Assembly: GCF_049445855.1 (NCBI RefSeq)
Contig: NZ_JBMSDV010000004.1
Span: 372,001 to 436,000, forward strand
Reading direction: 5' to 3'
DNA: 64,000 nucleotides
Origin: JAGOCV01 sp049445855
Lineage (GTDB): Bacteria; Pseudomonadota; Gammaproteobacteria; Burkholderiales; Burkholderiaceae_C
Shown here: positions 25,549 to 34,030 of the stretch, one piece after another
Layout: each line of letters begins with the position of its first letter
Numbering within the stretch: position 1 is the first letter of the stretch
The notes under the pieces: generated by a model
Database searches by the model: none
What the model saw: only the letters and a program-made list of their open reading frames with translations
What the model was told of the DNA's origin: nothing
Made by a program: the position numbers and the translations under genes

Positions 25549-26003
25549 CCTTGCTCGAAACCCTGCTGGCCGCGTTCCACCTGCTCGCCATCCTCACGAT
25601 GGTGGTGTTCCTCGTCAGCGAGGCCGCGCTGTGCCGGCCTGAATGGATGAATGCCGCGACCGTCGAGCGGCTGGCGAAGGTGGACATGGTGTACGGCATC
25701 GCGGCGGTGGCCGTGCTGCTCACGGGGCTGGCACGCACCTACTGGGGCATGAAGGGCGGCGTCTATTACTGGTCCAACCCGCTGCTGCACGCCAAGCTCA
25801 CGTTGTTCGTCATCATGGGGGTGATCTCGATCTTCCCCACCATCCGCTTCCTGCGCTGGCGCAAGGCGCTGCGTGCCACCGGCGCGCTGCCGGCCGAGGC
25901 CGAGGTCCGCAAGACGCGCAAGCTGGTGATGATCCAGGCCCACATCATCCCGCTCATCGTCGTGCTGGCCGTGTTCTTCGCGCGCGGCTGGGGCGCAAAA
26001 TAA
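25545..26003 (+). CDS. DUF2214 family membrane protein
   Basis: 152 residues with four hydrophobic helices (FHLLAILTMVVFLVSEAAL; VYGIAAVAVLLTGLAR; LTLFVIMGVISIFPTIRF; IIPLIVVLAVFFARGW). The family is conserved in proteobacteria with no established role; a conserved His in helix 1 and another in helix 4 (AHIIPL) might bind a cofactor. The start overlaps the LysR stop (ATGA), so it is probably made together with that regulator. Confidence 0.85.
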   Translation: MTLLETLLAAFHLLAILTMVVFLVSEAALCRPEWMNAATVERLAKVDMVYGIAAVAVLLTGLARTYWGMKGGVYYWSNPLLHAKLTLFVIMGVISIFPTIRFLRWRKALRATGALPAEAEVRKTRKLVMIQAHIIPLIVVLAVFFARGWGAK

Positions 26004-26004
26004 A

Positions 26005-26034
26005 AACCCCGCCGGGCCTGATGGCCGGGCGGGG
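26005..26034 (-). terminator. Rho-independent terminator, best oriented for the psiF-like gene
   Basis: A 12-base stem with one G-G mismatch (CCCCGCCGGGCC at 26007-26018, loop TGAT, GGCCGGGCGGGG at 26023-26034). On the minus strand it is followed by a run of T residues, so it terminates the PsiF-like gene that ends at 26092. It may also slow transcription from the DUF2214 side, though no T run follows there. Confidence 0.75.
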
Positions 26035-26091
26035 TGAATGTGTGACAGCTTCTCGCTTCTTCTTTCTTCCTGGTTTCTCAGGTTTCCGCTT

Positions 26092-26418
26092 TTATTTCTT
26101 CGGTGCATCGGCCTTGGCAGCGGGCTTGCTGCTCAGGCATTCCTTCATGAAGGCCTGGCGCTCCTTGCCGTCCTTGCCCGTGGCCTTGAAGTCGGCACTG
26201 CAGGCGGTCATCCTGCTTTGCCGGGTTTCCGGTTTGGCGCTCAGGCACTCCTTCATGAAAGCCTGGCGCTCCTTGCCGTCCTTGCCGGTCGCCTTGAAGT
26301 CGGCGCTGCAGGTGGCCATCCTGTTCTGCTGGGCGGTCTTGGCGTCGTCTGCCGCGTGGGCCAGGCCTGCCGACACGGTCACGGCGATGGCACAGGCGAT
26401 GGAAAGTAGCTGTTTCAT
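26092..26418 (-). CDS. PsiF repeat family secreted protein
   Basis: 108 residues: a signal peptide (MKQLLSIACAIAVTVSAGLAHA) and two tandem copies of the PsiF repeat (CSADFKATGKDGKERQAFMKECL) joined by a short linker, then a Lys/Ala-rich tail. The single cysteine pairs in each repeat suggest disulphides in the periplasm. The family is named after a phosphate-starvation-inducible E. coli gene; its biochemical role is unknown. It is transcribed divergently from argS. Confidence 0.9.
   Translation of the reverse strand: MKQLLSIACAIAVTVSAGLAHAADDAKTAQQNRMATCSADFKATGKDGKERQAFMKECLSAKPETRQSRMTACSADFKATGKDGKERQAFMKECLSSKPAAKADAPKK
26132..26323. repeat. Tandem 84-bp repeat inside the psiF-like gene
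   Basis: Two 84-base units, 26132-26215 and 26240-26323, start 108 bases apart and differ at only a few positions, several of them synonymous. They encode the two PsiF motifs. The high DNA identity points to a fairly recent internal duplication or gene conversion. Confidence 0.8.
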
Positions 26419-26517
26419 GGTGGCGTCCTCGGATGTTGTGTGGGGTTTGCGGGCCAGCCAGCTTAACGCCGGCCGGGGACGGCCGGATGACGCCGCCCAC
26501 CCCCGTAAAATCCCGCA

Positions 26518-28203
26518 ATGCTCCTCGTCAAACAAGAACTGCTCGCAGCGCTGGCTGCCGGGCTGGAAAAGCTCTCCCCCGGTGCCGGCGGGAAGGCTGC
26601 GTTCGAATCGCCCAAGATGGCCTCGCACGGCGATCTCGCCTGCACCGCGGCCATGCAAATGGCCAAGCCGCTCAAGGCCAACCCACGCCAGCTCGCCGAG
26701 ACCCTCCGTACCGACCTGCTCGCCTCGCCGGCCTTCCAGCAGTGGGTGGACGCGGTGGAAATCGCCGGGCCCGGCTTCATCAACATCCGCCTGAAGCCCG
26801 CAGCCAAGCAGGCGGTGGTGCATGACGTGCTGGCTTCCGGGGCGAAGTACGGCAACCAGACCTCCAACGGCCAGCGCGTGCTGGTGGAATTCGTTTCGGC
26901 CAACCCGACCGGGCCGCTGCACGTGGGCCACGGCCGCCAGGCCGCGCTGGGCGATGCGATCTGCAACCTCTTCGCCACCCAGGGCTGGGACGTGTATCGC
27001 GAGTTCTATTACAACGACGCGGGCGTGCAGATCGCCACGCTCGCCAACTCGACGCAACTGCGCGCCAAGGGGCTCAAGCCCGGCGACGCCGGCTGGCCCG
27101 AGGCGGCTTACAACGGGGACTACATCGCCGACATCGCGCAGGACTTCAAGGCGCGCCAGACCGTGAAGGCCGACGACCGCGAATTCACAGCGAGCGGCGA
27201 CGTCGACGACCTCGACTCCATCCGCCAGTTCGCTGTCGCCTACCTGCGCCACGAGCAGGACCTGGACCTGCAGGCCTTCCAGGTGAAGTTCGACAACTAC
27301 TACCTCGAGTCGAGCCTGTACACCAGCGGCAAGGTCGAGGCTGCGGTGCAGAAGCTCATCGCTGCCGGCAAGACCTACGAGCAGGACGGCGCGCTGTGGC
27401 TCCGGTCCACCGACTACGGCGACGACAAGGACCGCGTGATGCGCAAGTCCGACGGCACGTACACCTATTTCGTGCCCGACGTGGCGTACCACATCACCAA
27501 ATGGGAGCGTGGCTTCCCGAAAGTGGTGAACATCCAGGGCACCGACCATCACGGCACCATCGCGCGTGTGCGCGCCGGCCTGCAGGCTGCCAACGTCGGC
27601 ATTCCCGAGGGCTACCCCGATTACGTGCTGCACACGATGGTGCGCGTGATGCGTGGCGGCGAGGAAGTGAAGATCAGCAAGCGCGCGGGCAGCTATGTCA
27701 CGCTGCGTGACCTGATCGAGTGGACGAGCACGGACGCGGTACGCTTCTTCCTGCTGTCGCGCAAGCCGGACACTGAATACATCTTCGACATCGACCTCGC
27801 ACTCGCGCAGAACAACGACAACCCGGTGTACTACGTGCAGTACGCGCATGCGCGCATCTGCTCGGTGCTGGCGCAGTGGGCCGAAAAGGACGGCGGCAGC
27901 GCCGCGTCGCTGCAGGGCGTGGACCTGTCGCCGCTGGAAAGCCCCCAAGCCCAGGCCCTCATGCTGCTGCTGGCCAGGTATCCCGACATGCTGACCGCCG
28001 CAGCGCAGGATTTCGCACCGCACGATGTGACTTTTTACCTCCGCGAACTCGCGGCGGCCTACCACAGCTATTACGATGCCGAGCGCATCCTGGTCGATGA
28101 CGAAGCGGTGAAGAAGGCGCGCCTGGCGCTGGTCGCCGCCACGGCGCAGGTATTGCACAATGGCCTGGCGGTCCTGGGCGTCTCCGCCCCGACCAAGATG
28201 TGA
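26518..28203 (+). CDS. argS: Arginyl-tRNA synthetase
   Basis: Class I synthetase that charges tRNA-Arg. 561 residues. The HIGH signature is HVGH at 135-138 (NPTGPLHVGHGRQAALGD) and the second signature is the ArgS-type KISKRAG. An N-terminal Add-1 domain precedes, and the C-terminal helical anticodon domain ends with LAVLGV. The following SPOR gene starts 14 bases after the stop. Confidence 0.97.
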   Translation: MLLVKQELLAALAAGLEKLSPGAGGKAAFESPKMASHGDLACTAAMQMAKPLKANPRQLAETLRTDLLASPAFQQWVDAVEIAGPGFINIRLKPAAKQAVVHDVLASGAKYGNQTSNGQRVLVEFVSANPTGPLHVGHGRQAALGDAICNLFATQGWDVYREFYYNDAGVQIATLANSTQLRAKGLKPGDAGWPEAAYNGDYIADIAQDFKARQTVKADDREFTASGDVDDLDSIRQFAVAYLRHEQDLDLQAFQVKFDNYYLESSLYTSGKVEAAVQKLIAAGKTYEQDGALWLRSTDYGDDKDRVMRKSDGTYTYFVPDVAYHITKWERGFPKVVNIQGTDHHGTIARVRAGLQAANVGIPEGYPDYVLHTMVRVMRGGEEVKISKRAGSYVTLRDLIEWTSTDAVRFFLLSRKPDTEYIFDIDLALAQNNDNPVYYVQYAHARICSVLAQWAEKDGGSAASLQGVDLSPLESPQAQALMLLLARYPDMLTAAAQDFAPHDVTFYLRELAAAYHSYYDAERILVDDEAVKKARLALVAATAQVLHNGLAVLGVSAPTKM

Positions 28204-28217
28204 GAGCGAAAGCAGAC

Positions 28218-28892
28218 ATGAAACGACAGCAGCGCGGCGGCACCATCATCGGCTTCATCCTGGGCGTTCTCGTGGGCCTGGGCCTGGCGCTGGCCGTGGC
28301 CATCTATGTGACCAAGGTTCCGATCCCCTTCGTCAACAAGAACCAGGCCGCCACGCCCGAGCAGGACGCGGCCGAAGCCCGCAAGAACCGCAACTGGGAC
28401 CCGAACGCCCCGCTGGGCGGCAAGAATCCGGCGCGCCCGCCGCAGGTGCTGCCCGGCATGCAGCCGCCGCCGGCGGTGACGCCTTCGACACCCGGCACGG
28501 CCGCAGCGACTCCCGGCACCAACGCCCCGGCTTCTCCGCAGGCGCCGGCCGTCGCCGGTGGTCCGGGCAACGCACCTGCACCTGCGGGCAAGTCCGCGTC
28601 CGGCGATCCGCTGGGCGATCTGGCCAAGGCGAAGGCCGGTGCTGCAACCGCTGATCCGTTCCTTTACTTCGTGCAGGCCGGTGCCTTCCGCACGGCCGAT
28701 GACGCCGAGTCCCAGCGCGCGAAGCTTTCGCTCATGGGTGTCGAAGCCAAGGTCACCGAACGTGAGCAATCGGGACGCACCGTCTTCCGTGTGCGCACGG
28801 GCCCGTTCGAGCGCAAGGAAGATGCCGATCGCATGAAGGAACGGCTGGAAGTCGCGGGCAATGAAGCCGCGATCGTGCGCGTGCAGCGCTGA
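28218..28892 (+). CDS. SPOR domain (FtsN-like) membrane-anchored protein
   Basis: 224 residues. One N-terminal transmembrane helix (IIGFILGVLVGLGLALAVAIY, about 11-31), a long Pro/Ala-rich periplasmic linker (about 45-140), and a C-terminal SPOR domain (about 148-224: FLYFVQAGAFRTADDAESQ to EAAIVRVQR). SPOR domains bind denuded peptidoglycan at the septum, so this probably acts in cell division. Located right after argS, its usual place in Burkholderiales. ATG 28218 is preferred over a GTG at 28200 overlapping argS. Confidence 0.9.
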   Translation: MKRQQRGGTIIGFILGVLVGLGLALAVAIYVTKVPIPFVNKNQAATPEQDAAEARKNRNWDPNAPLGGKNPARPPQVLPGMQPPPAVTPSTPGTAAATPGTNAPASPQAPAVAGGPGNAPAPAGKSASGDPLGDLAKAKAGAATADPFLYFVQAGAFRTADDAESQRAKLSLMGVEAKVTEREQSGRTVFRVRTGPFERKEDADRMKERLEVAGNEAAIVRVQR

Positions 28893-28971
28893 ACGGTTCC
28901 GGTTGCCGGGCAGACGGCGGGAACTTCCCTTGCGCCGTCCGTCTCTGTAACGCAGACAGGAGAGTTGATTG

Positions 28972-29613
28972 ATGAAACGTCGTGATTTTTCGCTGGCCGC
29001 CGCTTCCACCATGGCTGCCGCCACCCTGGCCACCCCGGCCGTCCACGCCCAGCCCCAGCGCGGCACCGAATACCGGCCGCTCGAGAAGGCCGCGCCGGTC
29101 GAGGCGCCTCCCGGCAAGGTCGAGGTGATCGAATTCTTCTGGTACAGCTGCCCCCACTGCAATGCTTTCGAGCCCATGCTCGAGGCCTGGATCCAGCGCC
29201 AGCCGGCCGATGTGCACATCCGCCGCGTGCCGGTGGCCTTCCGCGACGACTTCGTGCCGCAGCAGAAGCTGTTCTACACGCTCGAGGCCATGGGCAAGCT
29301 GCCCGAACTGCACAAGAAGGTCTTCATGGCCATCCATGCCGAGAAGAAGCAATTGACCCGCCAGGAAGGCATCGTTGCCTGGGCCGAAAGCCAGGGGCTG
29401 GACAAGGCCAGGTTCCTCGAGCTGTTCAATTCGTTCACCGTGGTCAGCAAGGCCGCGCGCGGCACGCAACTGCAGAACGCCTTCAAGGTGCAGGGCGTCC
29501 CGTCGATGGGCGTGGCCGGCCGGTTCTACACCGATGGCACCATGGCAGGAAACATGGGCAACGCGCTGCAGGTCGTCGACTACCTCGTCGGCGAAGTCCG
29601 CAAGGGCCGCTGA
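28972..29613 (+). CDS. dsbA: Thiol:disulfide interchange protein DsbA
   Basis: Periplasmic oxidase that introduces disulphides into exported proteins. 213 residues with a signal peptide (MKRRDFSLAAASTMAAATLA, cleavage near VHAQ) and a thioredoxin fold with the active site CPHC at 60-63 (FFWYSCPHCNAF). The cis-proline loop is VQGVPSMGV. AGGAG lies 9 bases before the ATG at 28972. A terminator follows at 29656-29682. Confidence 0.95.
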   Translation: MKRRDFSLAAASTMAAATLATPAVHAQPQRGTEYRPLEKAAPVEAPPGKVEVIEFFWYSCPHCNAFEPMLEAWIQRQPADVHIRRVPVAFRDDFVPQQKLFYTLEAMGKLPELHKKVFMAIHAEKKQLTRQEGIVAWAESQGLDKARFLELFNSFTVVSKAARGTQLQNAFKVQGVPSMGVAGRFYTDGTMAGNMGNALQVVDYLVGEVRKGR

Positions 29614-29655
29614 CTGCGCCAGCCGGCGCGCGGAGCGCACGGTTTCCCACGAACA

Positions 29656-29682
29656 GCCCGCCTTCACGGTGGGCTTTTCTTT
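29656..29682 (+). terminator. Rho-independent terminator after dsbA
   Basis: Stem GCCCGCC (29656-29662), loop TTCAC, GGTGGGC (29668-29674) with one G-T wobble, then TTTTCTTT. A clear intrinsic terminator that separates dsbA from the lptA operon. Confidence 0.85.
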
Positions 29683-29710
29683 GGGCACGTCCAAGTTTGG
29701 GGGATACAAT
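29681..29710 (+). promoter_or_regulatory. Possible sigma-70 promoter for lptA-lptB-rpoN
   Basis: TTGGGC at 29681-29686 and TACAAT at 29705-29710, separated by 18 bases, sit just after the dsbA terminator and 22 bases before the lptA ATG. A promoter is needed here because the terminator isolates the operon; the match to consensus is moderate. Confidence 0.4.
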
Positions 29711-29732
29711 CCCCAGCAAGTTTCGTGCCTTT

Positions 29733-30368
29733 ATGAAAAACACCCTCATTCCCTCGCTGATCGCCGCTTTTGCCCTGATTTGGGGCACTGCCCACGCCGA
29801 GAAGGCCGACCGCGACAAGCCGATGAACATCGAGGCCGACTCGCTTCGCTACGACGACCTGAAGCAGACCAGCGTCTTCACCGGCAACGTGGTCCTGACC
29901 AAGGGCACGATCATCATCCGGGGCGCCCGCGTCGAGGTCCGGCAGGACCCTGAGGGCTACCAGTACGGCGTGGTGACGGCCGAACCCGGCAAGCTCGCCT
30001 ACTACCGCCAGAAGCGCGACAACCTGGACGAATACATCGAAGGCGAGTCCGAAGTCATCGAATACAACAGCAAGGCCGACAACGTCAAATTCATCCGCCG
30101 GGCCGAACTGCGCCGCTACCGTGGTGCGACCATGAACGACGAGATGACCGGCAACATCATCACCTACGACAACGGCGGCGATGTGTTCACCATCAACGGC
30201 GTGCCTGCCCAGCAGGGAACTGCGCCTGCGCCGGGCGGCCGCGTCCGCGCCATGCTGACGCCGCGAAGCGCGGCCTCGGATCCGGGTGCGACAGCGCCGG
30301 CCACACCGGCTGGTCCGGGATCTGCGCCGCTGCGCCCCAGCACCACGCTGGGCGGCGAAAAGAAGTGA
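29733..30368 (+). CDS. lptA: Lipopolysaccharide transport periplasmic protein LptA
   Basis: 211 residues: a signal peptide (MKNTLIPSLIAAFALIWGTAHA) and an OstA/LptA beta-jellyroll (DKPMNIEADSLRYDD through NGGDVFTINGVPAQ), the bridge that carries LPS from the inner to the outer membrane. The last 40 residues are an Ala/Pro-rich tail absent from E. coli LptA. ATG 29733 was chosen because it begins the signal peptide. Its stop overlaps the lptB GTG. No lptC is adjacent, unlike many proteobacteria. Confidence 0.94.
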   Translation: MKNTLIPSLIAAFALIWGTAHAEKADRDKPMNIEADSLRYDDLKQTSVFTGNVVLTKGTIIIRGARVEVRQDPEGYQYGVVTAEPGKLAYYRQKRDNLDEYIEGESEVIEYNSKADNVKFIRRAELRRYRGATMNDEMTGNIITYDNGGDVFTINGVPAQQGTAPAPGGRVRAMLTPRSAASDPGATAPATPAGPGSAPLRPSTTLGGEKK

Positions 30369-31198
30369 CGTCGAACGTGCCCGATATCGCAGTACCCGCA
30401 ACCCCCTCGGCCATTGCCGTATCGGCCGCACCGGCCGGACCGGCGGCAGGCCGTCTCGAGGCGCGCCATCTCCAGAAGGCTTACGGCAGCCGCAAGGTCG
30501 TGAAGGATGTGTCGCTGTCGGTGCAGAAGGGCGAAGTCGTCGGGCTCCTCGGGCCCAACGGCGCGGGCAAGACCACGTCCTTCTACATGATCGTCGGGCT
30601 GGTGCGTGCCGACGCGGGCGCCATCAGCATCGACGGCCAGCCCGTCACCGACATGCCGATCCACCGCCGCTCGCGCATGGGCCTGTCGTACCTGCCGCAG
30701 GAGGCGTCGATCTTCCGCAAGCTGACGGTGGAAGAGAACGTGCGCGCCGTGCTGGAGTTGCAGCAATACCAGGATGGGCCTGACGCGGGCAAGTCACTGT
30801 CCCGCGCCGAGATCAACAAGCGGCTGGACACCCTGCTGCAGGACCTGCGCGTCGACCACCTGCGCGACTCGCCCGCGCTTGCGCTCTCGGGCGGCGAACG
30901 ACGCCGGGTGGAAATCGCGCGGGCACTGGCCACGCAGCCGCGGTTCATCCTTCTGGACGAGCCGTTCGCCGGCATCGACCCGATCGCGGTGATCGAGATC
31001 CAGCGCATCGTGGGCTTCCTCAAGTCGCGCGGCATCGGTGTGCTGATCACCGACCACAACGTGCGCGAGACGCTGGGCATCTGTGACCATGCGTTCATCA
31101 TCAGCGACGGCCATGTGCTCGCGCAGGGCACGCCGTCGGAAATCGTGGACAACGCCGAAGTGCGCCGGGTGTACCTCGGCGAGCACTTCCGGATGTGA
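30365..31198 (+). CDS. lptB: LPS export ABC transporter ATPase LptB
   Basis: 277 residues; powers LPS extraction from the inner membrane with LptFG. Walker A GPNGAGKT at 63-70, signature LSGGERRR, Walker B LLDEPFAGIDP, and the LptB-specific SRMGLSYLPQEASIFRKLTV. The first 28 residues are an Ala/Pro leader not present in most LptB; the GTG at 30365 overlaps the lptA stop (GTGA), which supports it, but the GTG at 30377 is possible. Confidence 0.95.
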   Translation: MTSNVPDIAVPATPSAIAVSAAPAGPAAGRLEARHLQKAYGSRKVVKDVSLSVQKGEVVGLLGPNGAGKTTSFYMIVGLVRADAGAISIDGQPVTDMPIHRRSRMGLSYLPQEASIFRKLTVEENVRAVLELQQYQDGPDAGKSLSRAEINKRLDTLLQDLRVDHLRDSPALALSGGERRRVEIARALATQPRFILLDEPFAGIDPIAVIEIQRIVGFLKSRGIGVLITDHNVRETLGICDHAFIISDGHVLAQGTPSEIVDNAEVRRVYLGEHFRM

Positions 31199-31229
31199 CG
31201 GCGCTTTCGCCGCGTCTTCGGGTTCCGTC

Positions 31230-32789
31230 ATGAAGCAGGGTCTTTCTCTACGCGTATCGCAGCATCTGGCGCTCACGCCCCAGCTGCAGCAATCGATCCG
31301 CCTGCTCCAGCTGTCGACGCTCGAACTCAGCCAGGAAGTCGAGCAGATGCTCGACGAGAACCCGTTCCTCGAGATGGAGGTCGAAGACCATCCGGGCGAG
31401 GACATGGCGGCCGCGCAACTGGAGACGACCCGCGTGCGGGATGATGCGGGCTCCGACTACGACGGCTCAGACCACGGGAGCGATGCGGCGTCCGACCACG
31501 TGTCCGATGAAGCCGCGCCGGCCGACCCTGCGGCCGAACTCGCCGACAGCTGGGAAGGCGACGGCAGCACCGAGATCGTGGTGGACGACACCGAGTGGGG
31601 CGGCGACGCGCCTGCCCGCAAGAACAACCTCGATGGCGACGACGCGATGGACGCCACCGAACTCGCGCGTGAGCACGAGTCGCTGCAGGCCTATCTGCAT
31701 GCCCAGACACGGTCGTTGCGCCTGAGCGAGGTGGACCGTGCGGCGCTGCGCTTCCTCATCGAGTCGCTCAACGACGACGGCTATCTGGAGGATTCGATCG
31801 ACGCGCTGGCGGTGAGCCTGGCCGGTGACGATCTCGAACAGGCCGAAGAACTTGTCGGGCGCTTCACCATGGCGCTGCACCTGCTGCACAGCATGGAGCC
31901 GGTCGGCGTGGGTGCACGCAACCTGCCTGAATGCCTGTCGCTGCAGATCCGCGCGCTCACCGACGAAGACGCCGAGCCCGCCGTGCGCGCTGCCGCGCTG
32001 CGCATTTGCGGTCAGCCGCTGGAGCTGATGGCGCGGCGCGACATCAAGCGCCTGTGCCAGATCTGCAACGAGTCCGAAGCCGTGGTGAAGGCCGCGATGA
32101 CGCTCATCGGGCGGCTCGAACCCAAGCCCGGCCGCCGCTTCGTGAACGTGGAGCGCAACATCGTCGTGCCGGACGTCATCGTCGTGAAGTCGGGCCGGGG
32201 CGCATCGATGCGCTTTCGCGTGCAGCTCAACGCCGACGTCATGCCGCGCCTGCGTGTGCACGACATCTATGCCGGCGCGCTGAAGTCGCACAAGGGCGAG
32301 GGCCACCAGGCGCTGCAGCAGCGGCTGCAGGAGGCGCGCTGGTTCATCAAGAACATCCAGCAGCGCTTCGACACCATCCTGCGCGTGTCCAACGCCATCG
32401 TGGAGCGCCAGAAGAATTTCTTCGTGCACGGCGAGCTCGCCATGCGCCCGCTGGTGCTGCGCGAGATCGCCGACGAACTCGGCCTTCACGAGTCCACCAT
32501 CTCGCGCGTGACCACGGCCAAGTACATGGCCACGCCCTATGGCACCTTCGAGCTCAAGTATTTCTTCGGTTCCGCGCTCGGCACCGAGACCGGCGGCAAT
32601 GCATCCAGCACGGCAGTGCGCGCGCTCATCAAGCAGTTCGTGAGTGCCGAGAGCCAGAAGAAGCCGCTGTCGGACAACCAGATTTCCGAAATGCTCAAGG
32701 AACAGGGCATCGAGTGCGCGCGCCGCACCGTCGCCAAATACCGCGAGGCGCTGCGCATCGCGCCCGCCAACCTCCGCAAGTCCCTGTGA
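31230..32789 (+). CDS. rpoN: RNA polymerase sigma-54 factor
   Basis: 519 residues. Region I starts MKQGLSLRVSQHLALTPQLQQSIRLLQLS, followed by an acidic region II (about 50-150), the core-binding domain and the C-terminal DNA-binding part with the RpoN box ARRTVAKYRE at about 497-506. Directs transcription from -24/-12 promoters with bEBP activators. The ATG at 31230 gives the conserved N-terminus. lptA-lptB-rpoN is a conserved order in proteobacteria, but the usual hpf gene after rpoN is replaced here by an rRNA methyltransferase. Confidence 0.97.
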   Translation: MKQGLSLRVSQHLALTPQLQQSIRLLQLSTLELSQEVEQMLDENPFLEMEVEDHPGEDMAAAQLETTRVRDDAGSDYDGSDHGSDAASDHVSDEAAPADPAAELADSWEGDGSTEIVVDDTEWGGDAPARKNNLDGDDAMDATELAREHESLQAYLHAQTRSLRLSEVDRAALRFLIESLNDDGYLEDSIDALAVSLAGDDLEQAEELVGRFTMALHLLHSMEPVGVGARNLPECLSLQIRALTDEDAEPAVRAAALRICGQPLELMARRDIKRLCQICNESEAVVKAAMTLIGRLEPKPGRRFVNVERNIVVPDVIVVKSGRGASMRFRVQLNADVMPRLRVHDIYAGALKSHKGEGHQALQQRLQEARWFIKNIQQRFDTILRVSNAIVERQKNFFVHGELAMRPLVLREIADELGLHESTISRVTTAKYMATPYGTFELKYFFGSALGTETGGNASSTAVRALIKQFVSAESQKKPLSDNQISEMLKEQGIECARRTVAKYREALRIAPANLRKSL

Positions 32790-34030
32790 ACCAGCTCCGA
32801 TTGTTCCTGCCCTGCGCCGCCGGCGTGGAAGACTTCCTCGCCGACGAAGTGCTGCGCATCACAGGCGCTGCGCCGGAAGACGTGCGCAAGCGACGCGGTG
32901 GCGTGCTGCTGTCCGGCTCGTGGCGCGACGCGCTCGCGCTCAACCTGCACAGCCGCCTGGCCATGCGCGTGCTGATCCAGCTGGCGCATGGCGGCTACCG
33001 AGAAGAGAAGGACATCTATGCCGCCGCTGCCAGCGTCGCATGGGAGATCTGGTTCACGCCGCGCCAGACCTTCAAGGTCGAGATCACCGCGCAGAACAGC
33101 CCGCTCAAGAGCCTGAACTTTGCCGCGCTCACCGTGAAGGACGCCATCGCCGACCGCTTCCGCGATCGCGGCGGCGTGCGCCCGAGCGTGGAGACGCAAT
33201 GGCCCGACGTGCGCGTCTATGCGCACCTCACGCAGGACGAAGTCACGCTCTATATCGACACCTCCGGCGAGCCGCTCTTCAAGCGTGGCTGGCGCGAGGA
33301 CAAGGGCGACGCACCGCTCAAGGAAACGCTGGCCGCTGCGATGATCGCCGCCAGCGGCTGGGACGCAACCGTCCCGCTGTACGACCCGTGCTGCGGCAGC
33401 GGTACGGTGGCCATCGAGGCCGCGCAGGTCGCCTGCGGCATGGCGCCAGGGTTGCTGCGCCGCTTCGCGTTCGAGAAGCTGCTGCCTTTCCAGCCACACG
33501 TGTGGAGTGCACTGAAGAGCGAAGCGCAGGAGGCGGTGCATGCACCCAAGGCCGAGGTCTTCGGCAGCGACGTGGCCCACCGCATGGTGGACTTCGCGAT
33601 GCGCAACGCGCAGCGTGCGGGCATTGCGCACGCCATCCAGTTGCGGGGCGGCGACGCGCTGCAGCGCATGCCGCCGGCGGACGTGCCCGGCCTCATGCTG
33701 GTGAACCCGCCCTATGGCGAGCGCATCGAAACAGCCGGCGTGGCCGGTCGTCAGCGCGCCGAGACGGCGGACGGCGGCGACTTCTTCAGCCAGCTGGCGA
33801 CGCACTGGAAAAAGAACTATGCGGACTGGACGGCGTGGATTCTCACGCCCGACATGAAGCTGCCCAGCCGCATGCGCCTGAAGGAATCGCGTCGTGTGCC
33901 GATGTGGAACGGGCCGATCGAATGCCGCCTGTTCCGCTTCGACATGGTCAAGGGCACGGCCCGGCAGAAGCCTGTTGCCGACACACCCGCGAGCACGTCT
34001 GCCGATGGAAAGCCCGCCGATCGTCATTGA
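32786..34030 (+). CDS. THUMP-domain class I methyltransferase, RlmL-type (23S rRNA m2G2445)
   Basis: 414 residues. N-terminal THUMP RNA-binding domain (about 45-160), then a Rossmann methyltransferase with YDPCCGSGTVAIEAA (SAM site) and the catalytic NPPY at 307-310. This matches the N-terminal half of E. coli RlmKL; the RlmK half is absent, as usual outside gammaproteobacteria. GTG 32786 overlaps the rpoN stop (GTGA). The C-terminal tail (AGVAGRQRAET region onward) is partly low complexity and the end overlaps the PIN gene by 26 bases. Confidence 0.88.
   Translation: MNQLRLFLPCAAGVEDFLADEVLRITGAAPEDVRKRRGGVLLSGSWRDALALNLHSRLAMRVLIQLAHGGYREEKDIYAAAASVAWEIWFTPRQTFKVEITAQNSPLKSLNFAALTVKDAIADRFRDRGGVRPSVETQWPDVRVYAHLTQDEVTLYIDTSGEPLFKRGWREDKGDAPLKETLAAAMIAASGWDATVPLYDPCCGSGTVAIEAAQVACGMAPGLLRRFAFEKLLPFQPHVWSALKSEAQEAVHAPKAEVFGSDVAHRMVDFAMRNAQRAGIAHAIQLRGGDALQRMPPADVPGLMLVNPPYGERIETAGVAGRQRAETADGGDFFSQLATHWKKNYADWTAWILTPDMKLPSRMRLKESRRVPMWNGPIECRLFRFDMVKGTARQKPVADTPASTSADGKPADRH

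Noticed and set aside
26132..26323. CRISPR-like repeat
   Set aside because: Two coding repeats inside the psiF-like gene, no spacers.
31467..32489. 340-codon minus-strand frame inside rpoN
   Set aside because: rpoN matches over its full length; the opposite frame has only shadow composition.
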